Positions 53,814 to 63,158 of a DNA stretch of 64,000 nucleotides are shown piece by piece. Below the pieces are notes generated by a model, which saw only the letters and a program-made list of their open reading frames with translations, ran no database searches and was not told the DNA's origin. A program made the translations under genes and the position numbers. Numbering within the stretch: position 1 is the first letter of the stretch; each line of letters starts with the position of its first letter. Source of the stretch: Shimia sp049116215 (GTDB lineage Bacteria; Pseudomonadota; Alphaproteobacteria; Rhodobacterales; Rhodobacteraceae); contig NZ_JAGDZB010000003.1 of assembly GCF_049116215.1 (NCBI RefSeq), positions 620,001 to 684,000 of the forward strand, in the 5' to 3' direction.

Positions 53814-54248
53814 TTAGTTGGACGGTTCAAATTCGTTTTCGACCAGCGCAGGCGCATTGGCCTGAGGCACGTGGCACTGGTTACAGAACCAGCGGGTGCC
53901 GGCCACTTCGTCCAATTGCTCACCCTCGCGGCCTTGGTAGTGGGTCATCGACAGCGTTGGTGCGCCGCGTTCGCCCGCATTGGTCCAATCGTGACAGGCC
54001 AGACATTGGTTGGCGCTCAAATCGATTTGATATTGATCCACAGTATGCGGGATCAGTGGCGGCTGCTGGCGGTAGTTCCGCGCCACACGGCCAGACTGCT
54101 GATGCAGCACTTCATCCAAACGGTTTGTGGCATCAATCGGATCATTGCGCAGAGATTTTACGTTCCCGGCCTGATCCGCGACGGCAAACCCGCTGCCAAG
54201 AACAATGGCGGCTGCCGTCAGGGCGCTGATGAGGGGATGTTTTTTCAT
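53814..54248 (-). CDS. napB: Periplasmic nitrate reductase cytochrome subunit NapB
   Basis: Small dihaem cytochrome of 144 residues with an N-terminal signal peptide and two CxxCH sites (CLACH, CNQCH). Passes electrons from NapC to NapA in the periplasm. Length is normal for NapB. Sits between napH and napC. Confidence 0.94.
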   Translation of the reverse strand: MKKHPLISALTAAAIVLGSGFAVADQAGNVKSLRNDPIDATNRLDEVLHQQSGRVARNYRQQPPLIPHTVDQYQIDLSANQCLACHDWTNAGERGAPTLSMTHYQGREGEQLDEVAGTRWFCNQCHVPQANAPALVENEFEPSN

Positions 54249-54268
54249 CTTTCTTTCTCCTTAGCTTC

Positions 54269-55189
54269 TCAGGCGGCTTTGCCGACCTTTGGCGCTGGGT
54301 TGGTTCGGTCTCGGACACGCCCCGGCGCGGGCGTCTCGTCAAAACGATGGGTAAAGTGGAATACGTCGACCGCGCACACATCGATACAGCGGCCACAATT
54401 TGTGCAGTCCGGCGACAGGATCAGCGGGGTATCCGCGTCTTTGCCGCGCAGCGCAGGGGTAATCACCTGCATTTCCGGACAGACTGCAAAGCAGTCCATA
54501 CAATCGTCACAGGCCGCGCGCTTCTGGGCCGAGACCCGCAACAGGGATTTGCTGCCCAGCAAGCCATAAAAGGCCCCAACCGGGCACAGATGACCGCACC
54601 AGCCTCGACGCGCCAGCAAGAGGTCGAATACAAACACTCCAATCACCAGTGCCCAGGCAAAGCCAGCTCCGAAGATCAGCCCCCGATGCAGCATCGAAAT
54701 CGGGTTCACAAACTCCCAAGCAACGGTGCCGGTAAGCACACTCACACCCAGCACCATCGCCAACATGAAATACTTGGTTCCACGCTTGGGCTGCCACCCT
54801 TTGGGCAGATCAAGTTTGCGGTGCAGCCAGTTGGCCGCGTCTGTGACCGGGTTGATCGGGCAAACCCAGCTACAATACAGCCGCCCGCCGAAGAGCGCAT
54901 AGACAGCGCCAACAATGAGCGCACCGATAAGCGCAGTCATCTCTGGCCAGTGTCCGGCCACAATACCTTGCAACGCAATGAACGGATCGGTGAGTGGCAG
55001 GACGTCAAAGGTCAGCGAGCCGCTGAGATTGCCTTTCACCCACCAGATGCCCAACCAGGGTCCCAGCAGAAACAGGCTCAGGAAAAACACCTGACTGAGG
55101 CGGCGTAGGATCAGGAACCGATAGGCCAGCCAATAGCCTTTGTCTCGAATGGCCTCTGCCCCAACTGGGAGATGTGTTGATCCAGTCAT
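54269..55189 (-). CDS. napH: Membrane ferredoxin-type protein NapH
   Basis: 306 residues with four or five membrane helices and two C-terminal [4Fe-4S] clusters (CDDCMDCFAVCP and CTNCGRCIDVC). NapH, with NapG, forms a ubiquinol-dehydrogenase branch to NapA. It overlaps napG by four bases. Confidence 0.93.
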   Translation of the reverse strand: MTGSTHLPVGAEAIRDKGYWLAYRFLILRRLSQVFFLSLFLLGPWLGIWWVKGNLSGSLTFDVLPLTDPFIALQGIVAGHWPEMTALIGALIVGAVYALFGGRLYCSWVCPINPVTDAANWLHRKLDLPKGWQPKRGTKYFMLAMVLGVSVLTGTVAWEFVNPISMLHRGLIFGAGFAWALVIGVFVFDLLLARRGWCGHLCPVGAFYGLLGSKSLLRVSAQKRAACDDCMDCFAVCPEMQVITPALRGKDADTPLILSPDCTNCGRCIDVCAVDVFHFTHRFDETPAPGRVRDRTNPAPKVGKAA

Positions 55190-56016
55190 TGACCAATACC
55201 TCCCGATGTCGCGCCTTTCGGCAACTTGAAGGTCGGCTCAAAACCCCCTGGGGTGGCTAGATTATCTATGCCTGCCCCCGGCAGTCGGTCCGGCAGATCG
55301 ATGATCTCATCCACGATGTCCGGGCGTTGCTCCCAACTGCGTTTGTAGTGCTCTGCCTGATCTGCCTGTGCCACACGAATGGGCAGAACCTTGATCGCCG
55401 CCTCTCCAGGCAGAACGCAGGACTTCTCACACTTGCCGCAGCCGGTGCAGTGATCCGAATGCACGACCGGCATGAAGATCGCATGGTGGCCGGAACGTTC
55501 ATTGTGTCGCCGCTCCAGAGTGATGGCCTCATCAATCACCGGACAGACGCGATAACAAACGTCGCAACGCAGGCCCAAAGCGTTCAGGCAGTTTTCTTGA
55601 TCAATCAAAACCGCCAGCCCCATACGGCTATCGTCAATATCGGTCAGATCTTTATCCAACGCACCTGTTGGGCACGCTGCGACACAAGGAATATCCTCAC
55701 ACATCTCGCAAGGAATATCTCGCGCGGTGAAAAACGGTGTGCCCGTCGCCGCGCCATCCACACCCAGCTCCGCAAGAACCAGCGTGTCATAGGGGCAATC
55801 CCGCACACACAGGCCACATCGAATACAAGCGGCCAAAAAATCATCTTCTGGCAACGCGCCGGGTGGGCGAATGGCCCGATCTGGCAAAGCCCGTGCATCC
55901 TGCACAAACCAGGCCAATGTCATGCCCGCCACCGCACAACCCGCCGTTCCGCGCGCCGCATCCTGAAGGAAGCGCCGGCGGGCTGGGTTTTTTGGCTGTG
56001 TCGACATAGCGGACAT
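55186..56016 (-). CDS. napG: Ferredoxin-type protein NapG
   Basis: 276 residues with a twin-arginine signal (RRRFLQDAARGTAG near the start) and four [4Fe-4S] motifs such as CIRCGLCVRDCP, CEMCEDIPCVAACP and CTGCGKCEKSC. Exported by Tat to the periplasmic face, where it works with NapH. The next gene napA lies 35 bases upstream. Confidence 0.93.
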   Translation of the reverse strand: MSAMSTQPKNPARRRFLQDAARGTAGCAVAGMTLAWFVQDARALPDRAIRPPGALPEDDFLAACIRCGLCVRDCPYDTLVLAELGVDGAATGTPFFTARDIPCEMCEDIPCVAACPTGALDKDLTDIDDSRMGLAVLIDQENCLNALGLRCDVCYRVCPVIDEAITLERRHNERSGHHAIFMPVVHSDHCTGCGKCEKSCVLPGEAAIKVLPIRVAQADQAEHYKRSWEQRPDIVDEIIDLPDRLPGAGIDNLATPGGFEPTFKLPKGATSGGIGQ

Positions 56017-56051
56017 GGCTCTAGCTTTCAGACACCTGAAGGTATGAGCGC

Positions 56052-58541
56052 TTACGCGCGCTCAACCTTACAGGCACATTTTTTGAAGTCGGTCTCTTTG
56101 GAGAGCGGGCAAGTGGCATCCAAAGTCAGCTTATTAATCAGCTGGCCTTCGTCAAACCACGGCACAAACACAACGCCTTTTGGCATTTTGTTGCGCCCGC
56201 GGGTTTCCACACGGCTTTGCATGTCACCACGGCGGGTGGAGATGGTTATCTCCTGACCCCGGCGCAGGCCACGCTCCTTGGCGTCTTCCGGATGCATAAA
56301 CACCTGCGCATAAGGATAGGAGCGGTGCAGTTCCGGCACACGGCGAGTCATGGAGCCGGAGTGCCAGTGCTCCAGCACACGCCCGGTCACCAGCCAAAGG
56401 TTGAAGTCCTCGTCAGGGCTTTCTGCAGGTGGCTCATATGGGGCAAAGATAATCTTGGCTTTGCCATCTTTGTGCCCGTAGAACTTTACGCCTTCCCCTT
56501 CTTTCACATAAGGGTCATAGCCCTCACGGAAGCGATACAGCGTCTCCTTGCCATCGACCACAGGCCAGCGCAGACCACGCGCCTTGTGGTACGTTTCAAA
56601 CTCCGCAAGATCGTGGGCCTTACCACGACCAAAAGAGGCGTACTCTTCGAACAGTCCTTTTTGAACATAGAAACCGAAGTGTTCGGACTCATCGTTGGCA
56701 AAGCCTTCCTGAAGTTCGTCCAGGCCGTATTTGTCGACCTGACCGTTGGCAAACAGTACCTCAAACAGAGTTTTGTCTTTGTACTCCGGGTTGGCATCCA
56801 GTATTTCCGCAGGCCACACTTCGTTGGTGGTGAAACGTTTGGAGAACTCCATCAACTGCCAAACGTCGGATTTGGCATCACCTGGCGCATCCACTTGCTG
56901 ACGCCAGAACTGTGTCCGACGTTCCGCGTTGCCGTATGCGCCTTCTTTTTCCACCCACATCGCCGTTGGCAGGATCAAGTCGGCAGCCATTGTTGTCACA
57001 GTTGGGTACGGATCAGACACAACAATGAAGTTGTCCGGGTTGCGGTAACCGGGGAACCCCTCTTCGTTGATGTTCGGCGCAGCTTGCATGTTGTTGTTAC
57101 ACTGCACCCAATAAGCGTTGATCTTGCTGTCTTTCAGGTCCCGGTTCTGCTGAACAGCGTGGGACCCCACTTTGGCGTTCAAAATGCCAGCTGGCAGCTT
57201 CCACTTCTTCTCAGAGATTGCCCGGTGCTCATCATTGGCCACAACCATGTCCGCGGGCAAGCGGTGCGCAAACGTACCCACTTCACGTGCGGTACCACAG
57301 GCGGATGGTTGACCCGTGAGGGAGAATGGCGAGTTGCCTGGCTCAGAGATTTTGCCGGTCAGCAGGTGCACATTGTACATCAGACCATTCACCCAGGACC
57401 CACGGGTGTGCTGGTTGAAGCCCATGGTCCAAAGCGACATCACTTTGCGATCAGGATCTGCGTATTGTTGCGCCAGACGCAGCAGAGCGTTTTCAGGTAC
57501 TCCCGAAATCTCACTGGTCTTTTCCAGCGTATATTCGGAGACATACTCTTTGTAGGCCTCAAAATCGATGCTCTCGAGTTTGCCGTTGTTCGGGTTCTCC
57601 GCCGCCTGTTGCAGCGGGTGCTCATCGCGCAGGCCATAACCGATATCGGTCACAGCTTTGGTGAAATTAACGTTTTCATTCACGAAGTCCCAGTTCACCG
57701 CATCATTTTCGATGATGTAGTTGGCGATGTAGTTCAGGATTGCGAGGTCGGTTTGGGGCGTGAAGATCATGCCGTTGTCCGCCAGCTCAAACGAACGGTG
57801 CTCAAACGTCGACAGCACATGCACCTGTGCGCCCGGCTTGGTCAGGCGGGTGTCGGTCAAACGCGACCACAGAATCGGGTGCATCTCCGCCATGTTGGAG
57901 CCCCAGAGCACAAATGTATCGGCGTGCTCAAAGTCGTCATAACAGCCCATTGGCTCGTCGATGCCAAAGGCACGCATAAAGCCCACAACCGCAGACGCCA
58001 TGCAGTGGCGCGCGTTTGGATCGATATTGTTGGACAGGAAACCTGCTTTCATCAGCTTGGCGGCGGCATAGCCTTCCCACACGGTCCACTGACCTGACCC
58101 AAACATGCCAATGCCAGTTGGGCCTTTTTCCTTGAGCGCGCCTTTGAATTTCTCAGCCATGACGTCGAAGGCTTCTTCCCAGCTCACTGGGGTAAATTCG
58201 CCCTCTTTGTCATAGACACCACCCGTCTTACGCAGCAGCGGCGTGGTCAGACGGTCTTCGCCGTACATGATCTTGGACAGGAAGTAGCCTTTGATACAGT
58301 TCAGACCCCGGTTCACCGGAGCTTTGGGGTCACCCTGTGTGGCAACCACACGTCCGTCTTTAGTACCAACAAGAACAGAACAACCAGTGCCGCAGAAACG
58401 GCAAGGCGCTTTGTCCCAACGAATGTCAGGTGTCCCCACCTGCGCCTGGGCCTCCTTCGGCAGAGTAATGCCCGCTGCAGACGCCGTGGCGGCGGCGGCA
58501 GAGGCTTTTAAAAATGTGCGACGGGACGTTGGCAATGTCAT
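56052..58541 (-). CDS. napA: Periplasmic nitrate reductase catalytic subunit NapA
   Basis: Molybdenum bis-MGD enzyme reducing nitrate to nitrite, 829 residues. Twin-arginine signal SRRTFLKASAAAATASAAG, then the [4Fe-4S] ligands CRFCGTGCSV, and a Mo-coordinating Cys in NARHCMASAVVGF; GCYDDFE follows. No domain is missing. The function could be redox balancing or anaerobic respiration. Confidence 0.96.
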   Translation of the reverse strand: MTLPTSRRTFLKASAAAATASAAGITLPKEAQAQVGTPDIRWDKAPCRFCGTGCSVLVGTKDGRVVATQGDPKAPVNRGLNCIKGYFLSKIMYGEDRLTTPLLRKTGGVYDKEGEFTPVSWEEAFDVMAEKFKGALKEKGPTGIGMFGSGQWTVWEGYAAAKLMKAGFLSNNIDPNARHCMASAVVGFMRAFGIDEPMGCYDDFEHADTFVLWGSNMAEMHPILWSRLTDTRLTKPGAQVHVLSTFEHRSFELADNGMIFTPQTDLAILNYIANYIIENDAVNWDFVNENVNFTKAVTDIGYGLRDEHPLQQAAENPNNGKLESIDFEAYKEYVSEYTLEKTSEISGVPENALLRLAQQYADPDRKVMSLWTMGFNQHTRGSWVNGLMYNVHLLTGKISEPGNSPFSLTGQPSACGTAREVGTFAHRLPADMVVANDEHRAISEKKWKLPAGILNAKVGSHAVQQNRDLKDSKINAYWVQCNNNMQAAPNINEEGFPGYRNPDNFIVVSDPYPTVTTMAADLILPTAMWVEKEGAYGNAERRTQFWRQQVDAPGDAKSDVWQLMEFSKRFTTNEVWPAEILDANPEYKDKTLFEVLFANGQVDKYGLDELQEGFANDESEHFGFYVQKGLFEEYASFGRGKAHDLAEFETYHKARGLRWPVVDGKETLYRFREGYDPYVKEGEGVKFYGHKDGKAKIIFAPYEPPAESPDEDFNLWLVTGRVLEHWHSGSMTRRVPELHRSYPYAQVFMHPEDAKERGLRRGQEITISTRRGDMQSRVETRGRNKMPKGVVFVPWFDEGQLINKLTLDATCPLSKETDFKKCACKVERA

Positions 58542-58553
58542 GGCTGGTCCTCC

Positions 58554-58817
58554 TTAGAGCGCTGTGGATGCGGTCGCATCTGCGCCGCTCGGTTCAAAAT
58601 GATGATAGGTCAGCGTGACGGTGATCACGCCGGGAATCTGGTGCATGTCCATGATGATTTCGGACGCGCGCCGGGTGTCGGTATCTTCCACCGTTACAAC
58701 AATGCGCCCGTCCTCATGGGCGTGCACCTCGCACCCCTCAGACGCTTCGATCGCCGACACAACGTCCGGCGTTTTTTCAGGCATCGCGTGAACTAGGCAT
58801 CCGCAGATATTGTACAT
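58554..58817 (-). CDS. napD: NapD chaperone for NapA
   Basis: 87-residue cytoplasmic ferredoxin-like fold protein that binds the NapA Tat signal. Conserved start MYNICGCLVHAMPEK and GCEVHAHEDGRIVVTVE. ATG 58817 is used although it overlaps napF by 25 bases, because the conserved N-terminus begins there. Confidence 0.9.
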   Translation of the reverse strand: MYNICGCLVHAMPEKTPDVVSAIEASEGCEVHAHEDGRIVVTVEDTDTRRASEIIMDMHQIPGVITVTLTYHHFEPSGADATASTAL

Positions 58818-59329
58818 ACGTTGGTCTCGCTGGCAGTTGATGGGCTGGCGGTTTGCTGAAGCGCCGGGCGCTCAACGGTGATGGCATTGGACGGGCAAGG
58901 CGCAACACAGGCGCCACATCCGCTACATGTTTCGGGATCAATTTGTGGCGCAGACAGTCCGCCCGTCATCAAACGGAACCGGATCGCACTCTCATCACAA
59001 TGATCTTCACAGGCACGGCAGGTCACGCCCTGCATGGACAAACATCTGTCAGAGACAACCGCGCGATAAATCCATTCATGCGTAGGCTGAATGGCTTCTG
59101 GCGAACAGGCTTCGGCGCAGGCGCCACAGAATGTACAACCACGCGAACTGATGTCCACCTTGGGGAAACCATCGTCATCCGCCGTGATGATCGCTTGAGG
59201 GCATTCAGCGGCGCAATCGCCGCAACGGGTACAGGTTTCAAGAAAAGACGCGAGCTCGAGCGCCCCAGGAGGACGCAAAGTCTCTTCGTCTTGAAACCGG
59301 CCCCGTAAAAAGGCACGTCGTTCCGGCAT
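58793..59329 (-). CDS. napF: Ferredoxin-type protein NapF
   Basis: Cytoplasmic protein with three [4Fe-4S] motifs (CTRCGDCAAECP, CTFCGACAEACSP, CSGCGACVAPCP), thought to help assemble NapA. ATG 59329 (MPERRAFLRGRF, 178 residues) is chosen; longer frames to 59467 would run across the FNR boxes. A GTG at 59350 is possible. First gene of the operon. Confidence 0.88.
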   Translation of the reverse strand: MPERRAFLRGRFQDEETLRPPGALELASFLETCTRCGDCAAECPQAIITADDDGFPKVDISSRGCTFCGACAEACSPEAIQPTHEWIYRAVVSDRCLSMQGVTCRACEDHCDESAIRFRLMTGGLSAPQIDPETCSGCGACVAPCPSNAITVERPALQQTASPSTASETNVCTISADA

Positions 59330-59420
59330 ATGTGTCGTTTTTGCAGTCACGTACACGCCAACTCTTTTATCAATATTCCCGTTTGCTCGGGCACTTTGGA
59401 TGGAAATAGTCAAACCGACT

Positions 59421-59434
59421 TTGATATAGATCAT
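59421..59434 (-). promoter_or_regulatory. FNR-type box 1 upstream of nap
   Basis: TTGAT-ATAG-ATCAT: one mismatch from TTGAT-N4-ATCAA. It lies about 92-105 bases before the napF ATG, fitting an activator site of FnrL/Dnr class. Confidence 0.7.
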
Positions 59435-59443
59435 GACCCGTAT

Positions 59444-59457
59444 TTGATTTTGGTCAA
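59444..59457 (-). promoter_or_regulatory. FNR-type box 2 upstream of nap
   Basis: TTGAT-TTTG-GTCAA, again one mismatch from consensus, 23 bases centre to centre from box 1 (roughly two helical turns). Tandem sites point to oxygen- or nitric-oxide-dependent control. Confidence 0.68.
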
Positions 59458-59866
59458 AGCCTTCCATTTGCCCTTATCAAGAGTTTTGAAGCCGCAGCGT
59501 AATTGCCTCGAAAAGAGAGGATGTCGCTCAAAACACATAGATTTTTTAAAATGTGTTTTCCCACGTCATCTTTTGACAGAAATGCCTTTCTCACTTGGAA
59601 CTAATGGACGACATTCCTCATCCCTGCGCACCATGATGATCCCCATTCCTCTACCCTTCTTCAGCACAACCCAATCGGTTCTTAAATGCCTGAATTACAA
59701 TGTCTCAATTGCCAAGGATCCTCGAGAAACAGGCCATCATGTTACGCCCGAATCGACAACCTCAACAAACAGTAACATTTTAATTGCGTCGAATCGCACT
59801 TCACGATATCCCAACCATACGGTCGGCTAATGCGAACAGGACCGAAACCACAGCCACGGAGACACC
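59458..59866. other. Intergenic region between nap and paa genes
   Basis: About 400 bases with no convincing gene; a long plus-strand frame (59330-59830) has atypical composition and overlaps the nap boxes. It must hold the thiolase promoter. Near the 3' end CCAACCATACGGTCGG (59811-59826) is an imperfect ACC-N4-GGT palindrome, a possible PaaR-like (TetR) operator; this is only a suggestion. Confidence 0.4.
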
Positions 59867-61072
59867 ATGACCGAAGCTTTCATCTGCGACGCGACCCGTA
59901 CCCCTATTGGCCGCTACGGTGGCGCGCTTTCTCCGGTTCGTACTGACGATCTCGCCGCCCTGCCTATTGCCGCGCTGGTGGAACGTAACCCGCAAGTTGA
60001 CTGGGCGTCTTTGGATGACGTGATCTACGGCTCTGCCAACCAAGCTGGGGAAGACAATCGCAACGTCGCCCGCATGGCCGCCCTGCTCGCAGGTCTTCCA
60101 ACCGATGTGCCCGGCACCACCATCAACCGTCTCTGCGCGTCCGGCATGGATGCAGTTGGCATGGCCTCTCGCGGTCTGCGCGCAGGCGACTATGACCTCG
60201 CCATCGCAGGTGGCGTCGAAAGCATGTCGCGCGCGCCCTTTGTGATGCCAAAAGCGACAATCGCCTTTTCCCGCGCCAACGAAGTTTACGACACCACCAT
60301 TGGCTGGCGCTTTGTGAACAAAAAAATGAAGGCGCAATACGGCATCGACAGCATGCCGCAGACCGCAGACAACGTCGCCGCCGACTACAACATCAGCCGC
60401 GCAGACCAGGACGCCTTTGCCGCCCGTTCCCAAGCGCGCTGGGCGGCCGCACATGAGGCAGGCCACTTCGCCGAGGAAATCACGCCCGTGACCATTCCTC
60501 AGCACAAGGGTGACGATCTTGTTGTAGACACCGACGAGCACCCCCGCCCAGGTACCGGTGCGGACAAACTGGCGAAACTGCGTGGCGTAAATGGCCCTGA
60601 CCTCTCGGTCACCGCAGGCAACGCCTCTGGCGTAAACGACGGTGCCGCCGCCATTCTGATGGCCACCGAAGCCGCAGCCGCGAAAAACGGGCTGACCCCG
60701 ATGGCGCGCATTGTAGGCATGGCCGCCGCTGGTGTGGAGCCTCGCATAATGGGCATCGGCCCGGTCCCGGCGACCCGCAAAGTACTCGCCCGCTCCGGAC
60801 TCACCATCGAGCAGATGGATGTGATAGAATTGAACGAAGCCTTCGCCGCACAGGGCCTCGCCTCTTTGCGCGAGCTTGGTGTTGCCGACGATGCTCCCCA
60901 TGTAAATGCCCAAGGCGGCGCCATTGCACTTGGCCACCCGCTTGGCATGTCCGGCGCACGCATCGTGATGTCCGCCGCCTATCAGCTCCAACGCACCGGC
61001 GGCCGCTACGCGCTCTGCACCATGTGTGTTGGCGTTGGCCAAGGCACCGCCATCATTCTCGAACGGGTCTAA
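59867..61072 (+). CDS. paaJ: Beta-ketoadipyl-CoA thiolase
   Basis: Thiolase of 401 residues (family size about 400) that cleaves 3-oxoadipyl-CoA, the last step of phenylacetate degradation. Active-site Cys is in INRLCASGMDAVGMA, the His in GGAIALGHPLGMSGAR, and the second Cys in CTMCVGVGQG. Its place at the head of paaABCDE supports the paa call; PcaF of the protocatechuate route would look the same. Confidence 0.9.
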   Translation: MTEAFICDATRTPIGRYGGALSPVRTDDLAALPIAALVERNPQVDWASLDDVIYGSANQAGEDNRNVARMAALLAGLPTDVPGTTINRLCASGMDAVGMASRGLRAGDYDLAIAGGVESMSRAPFVMPKATIAFSRANEVYDTTIGWRFVNKKMKAQYGIDSMPQTADNVAADYNISRADQDAFAARSQARWAAAHEAGHFAEEITPVTIPQHKGDDLVVDTDEHPRPGTGADKLAKLRGVNGPDLSVTAGNASGVNDGAAAILMATEAAAAKNGLTPMARIVGMAAAGVEPRIMGIGPVPATRKVLARSGLTIEQMDVIELNEAFAAQGLASLRELGVADDAPHVNAQGGAIALGHPLGMSGARIVMSAAYQLQRTGGRYALCTMCVGVGQGTAIILERV

Positions 61073-61103
61073 GGCACCCCACAGCCTGAGGAGGAATCCA
61101 GTC

Positions 61104-62081
61104 ATGTATGCACAGATGATCAAATCCGAAGCGTCCACCGACGATCCGGAGCAGCTCAAAGAGTTTCAGGCCAAGATCGATGCCGACATCAAGGTCGAGC
61201 CACGTGACTGGATGCCGGAAGGCTATCGCAAAACCCTGATCCGCCAGATCGGCCAACACGCCCATAGCGAAATTGTTGGCCAACTGCCTGAAGGCAACTG
61301 GATCACCCGCGCCCCCACGCTGGAGCGCAAAATGATCCTGTTGGCCAAGGTGCAGGACGAAGCGGGCCACGGCCTCTACCTCTACGCCGCGGCCGAAACG
61401 CTGGGTGTCAGCCGAGATGATCTGACCGAACAACTTCTGTCCGGTAAGATGAAATATTCCTCCATCTTCAACTACCCCACGCTAAACTGGGCCGACATCG
61501 GCGCAGTGGGCTGGCTGGTGGATGGCGCCGCGATTATGAACCAGGTGCCGCTGCAACGGACCTCTTACGGCCCCTACTCCCGCGCGATGATCCGCATCTG
61601 CAAGGAAGAGAGCTTTCACCAGCGCCAAGGCTACGACATCATGATGAAGATGGCCCAAGGCACTGAGGCGCAAAAGAAAATGGCGCAAGATGCTCTGAGC
61701 CGCCTGTGGTATCCATCCCTGATGATGTTTGGCCCTTCTGATGCGGACTCCGTGCACTCCACCCAAAACATGGCGTGGAAAATCAAGATGAACACCAACG
61801 ACGAACTGCGCCAAAAATTTGTCGACCAGACCGTGCCACAAGCCAAATACCTCGGACTGACCATCCCGGACGAAAACCTGACATGGAACGAGGAAAAGGG
61901 CGGCTACGACTATTCCGACCCGGACTGGTCCGAGTTCTTTGACGTGCTCAAAGGCAACGGCCCCTGCAACGTCGACCGTCTGGAAGCCCGCAACAAAGCC
62001 TGGGATGACGGCGCCTGGGTACGGGATGGCCTGATGGCCCACGCAGAGAAAAAACGCACCGCTAAAACAGCCGCAGAATAA
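61104..62081 (+). CDS. paaA: Phenylacetyl-CoA epoxidase subunit PaaA
   Basis: Catalytic di-iron oxygenase subunit that epoxidises the ring of phenylacetyl-CoA. 325 residues from ATG 61104, with GAGGAGGAA upstream. Di-iron ligands are carried by KVQDEAGH (E/H) and CKEESFHQRQGYD motifs. The frame reaches 61026 inside the thiolase gene, but the conserved start is MYAQMIKS. Confidence 0.95.
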   Translation: MYAQMIKSEASTDDPEQLKEFQAKIDADIKVEPRDWMPEGYRKTLIRQIGQHAHSEIVGQLPEGNWITRAPTLERKMILLAKVQDEAGHGLYLYAAAETLGVSRDDLTEQLLSGKMKYSSIFNYPTLNWADIGAVGWLVDGAAIMNQVPLQRTSYGPYSRAMIRICKEESFHQRQGYDIMMKMAQGTEAQKKMAQDALSRLWYPSLMMFGPSDADSVHSTQNMAWKIKMNTNDELRQKFVDQTVPQAKYLGLTIPDENLTWNEEKGGYDYSDPDWSEFFDVLKGNGPCNVDRLEARNKAWDDGAWVRDGLMAHAEKKRTAKTAAE

Positions 62082-62092
62082 GGACTTAGATC

Positions 62093-62377
62093 ATGAGCAA
62101 AGAATGGCCCCTCTGGGAAATCTTCATTCGCGGCCAACACGGCCTGAGCCACCGTCACGTCGGCAGCCTGCACGCGCCAGACGCCGAGATGGCGATTAAA
62201 AACGCCCGTGACGTCTACACCCGTCGCAACGAAGGTGTGTCGATCTGGGTTGTGGAAGCCAACAATATCTCCGCGTCCAGCCCGTCAGAAAAAGGCCCGC
62301 TCTATGAGCCCTCCGAGAGCAAGATTTACCGCCACCCCACCTTCTTCGACATCCCTGACGAAGTGGGGCACATGTGA
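62093..62377 (+). CDS. paaB: Phenylacetyl-CoA epoxidase subunit PaaB
   Basis: Small scaffold subunit, 94 residues, with the family start EWPLWEIFIRGQHGLSHRHVGSLHAPDAEMA (part). It holds PaaA-PaaC complexes together. Its stop overlaps the paaC ATG (TGATG). Confidence 0.95.
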   Translation: MSKEWPLWEIFIRGQHGLSHRHVGSLHAPDAEMAIKNARDVYTRRNEGVSIWVVEANNISASSPSEKGPLYEPSESKIYRHPTFFDIPDEVGHM

Positions 62378-63144
62378 TGGCTAACGTGGACAAGGAGATG
62401 CTCACGCAGTTCCTGCTGCGCATGGGCGACAACACCCTCATTCTGGGCCACCGCGTCTCTGAATGGTGCGGCCACGCGCCGGTGCTGGAAGAGGACATCG
62501 CACTGGCGAACACGGCGCTGGACCTGATTGGCCAGACACAGTTTTGGCTCGGCTATGCGGCCGACGTGATGGATGATAGCAAAACCGCGGATGACATTGC
62601 CTTCCTGCGCGACGCTTGGGATTTCCGCAATCTGCTGCTTCTGGAGCTGCCAAATGGTGACTTTGGACAAACTCTTATGCGCCAGTTCCTGTTTGACGCT
62701 TATCAGTCAATCCTGCTGCCACGCTTGATGAAGTCTTCCGACCAACGCATTGCAGAGATTGCAGAAAAGGCCAGCAAGGAAGTCGTTTATCACGTTGAAC
62801 GCTCGGCTGAAACCGTTGTGGGTTTGGGCGATGGCACAGAGGAAAGCCACAAGCGTATGCAAGCCGCTTTGAACCGTCTGTGGCCCTATGTGGGTGAGAT
62901 GTTTGCTTCCGATGAGGTCGATGCCGCTATGGCCGCCGCTGGCGTGGCACCTGACCCTGCCAGCCTGCGCGAGGAATACGATGCACTGATTGGTAAGGTG
63001 CTTGCGGAAGCCACGCTCACAATTCCAGACAGCGACTTTGCCCACAAAGGTGGACGCAACGGCAAAACCCACACAGAGCATCTCGGCCACCTGCTGACCC
63101 AAATGCAGTGGCTGCAACGCGCTTACCCGGGCGCAACGTGGTAA
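62377..63144 (+). CDS. paaC: Phenylacetyl-CoA epoxidase subunit PaaC
   Basis: Structural di-iron-fold subunit of the epoxidase, 255 residues, without intact metal ligands in known members. Conserved: MGDNTLILGHRVSEWCGHAP and EKASKEVVYHVERSAETVVGLGDGTEES (in part). ATG 62377 overlaps the paaB stop; GTG 62374 is a less likely start. Confidence 0.94.
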   Translation: MANVDKEMLTQFLLRMGDNTLILGHRVSEWCGHAPVLEEDIALANTALDLIGQTQFWLGYAADVMDDSKTADDIAFLRDAWDFRNLLLLELPNGDFGQTLMRQFLFDAYQSILLPRLMKSSDQRIAEIAEKASKEVVYHVERSAETVVGLGDGTEESHKRMQAALNRLWPYVGEMFASDEVDAAMAAAGVAPDPASLREEYDALIGKVLAEATLTIPDSDFAHKGGRNGKTHTEHLGHLLTQMQWLQRAYPGATW

Positions 63145-63158
63145 GCGACCGCGAACAT

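Noticed and set aside
59330..59830. 166-codon plus-strand open frame opposite and beyond napF
   Set aside because: It crosses the FNR boxes, has no good ribosome binding site and no recognisable family; more likely chance.
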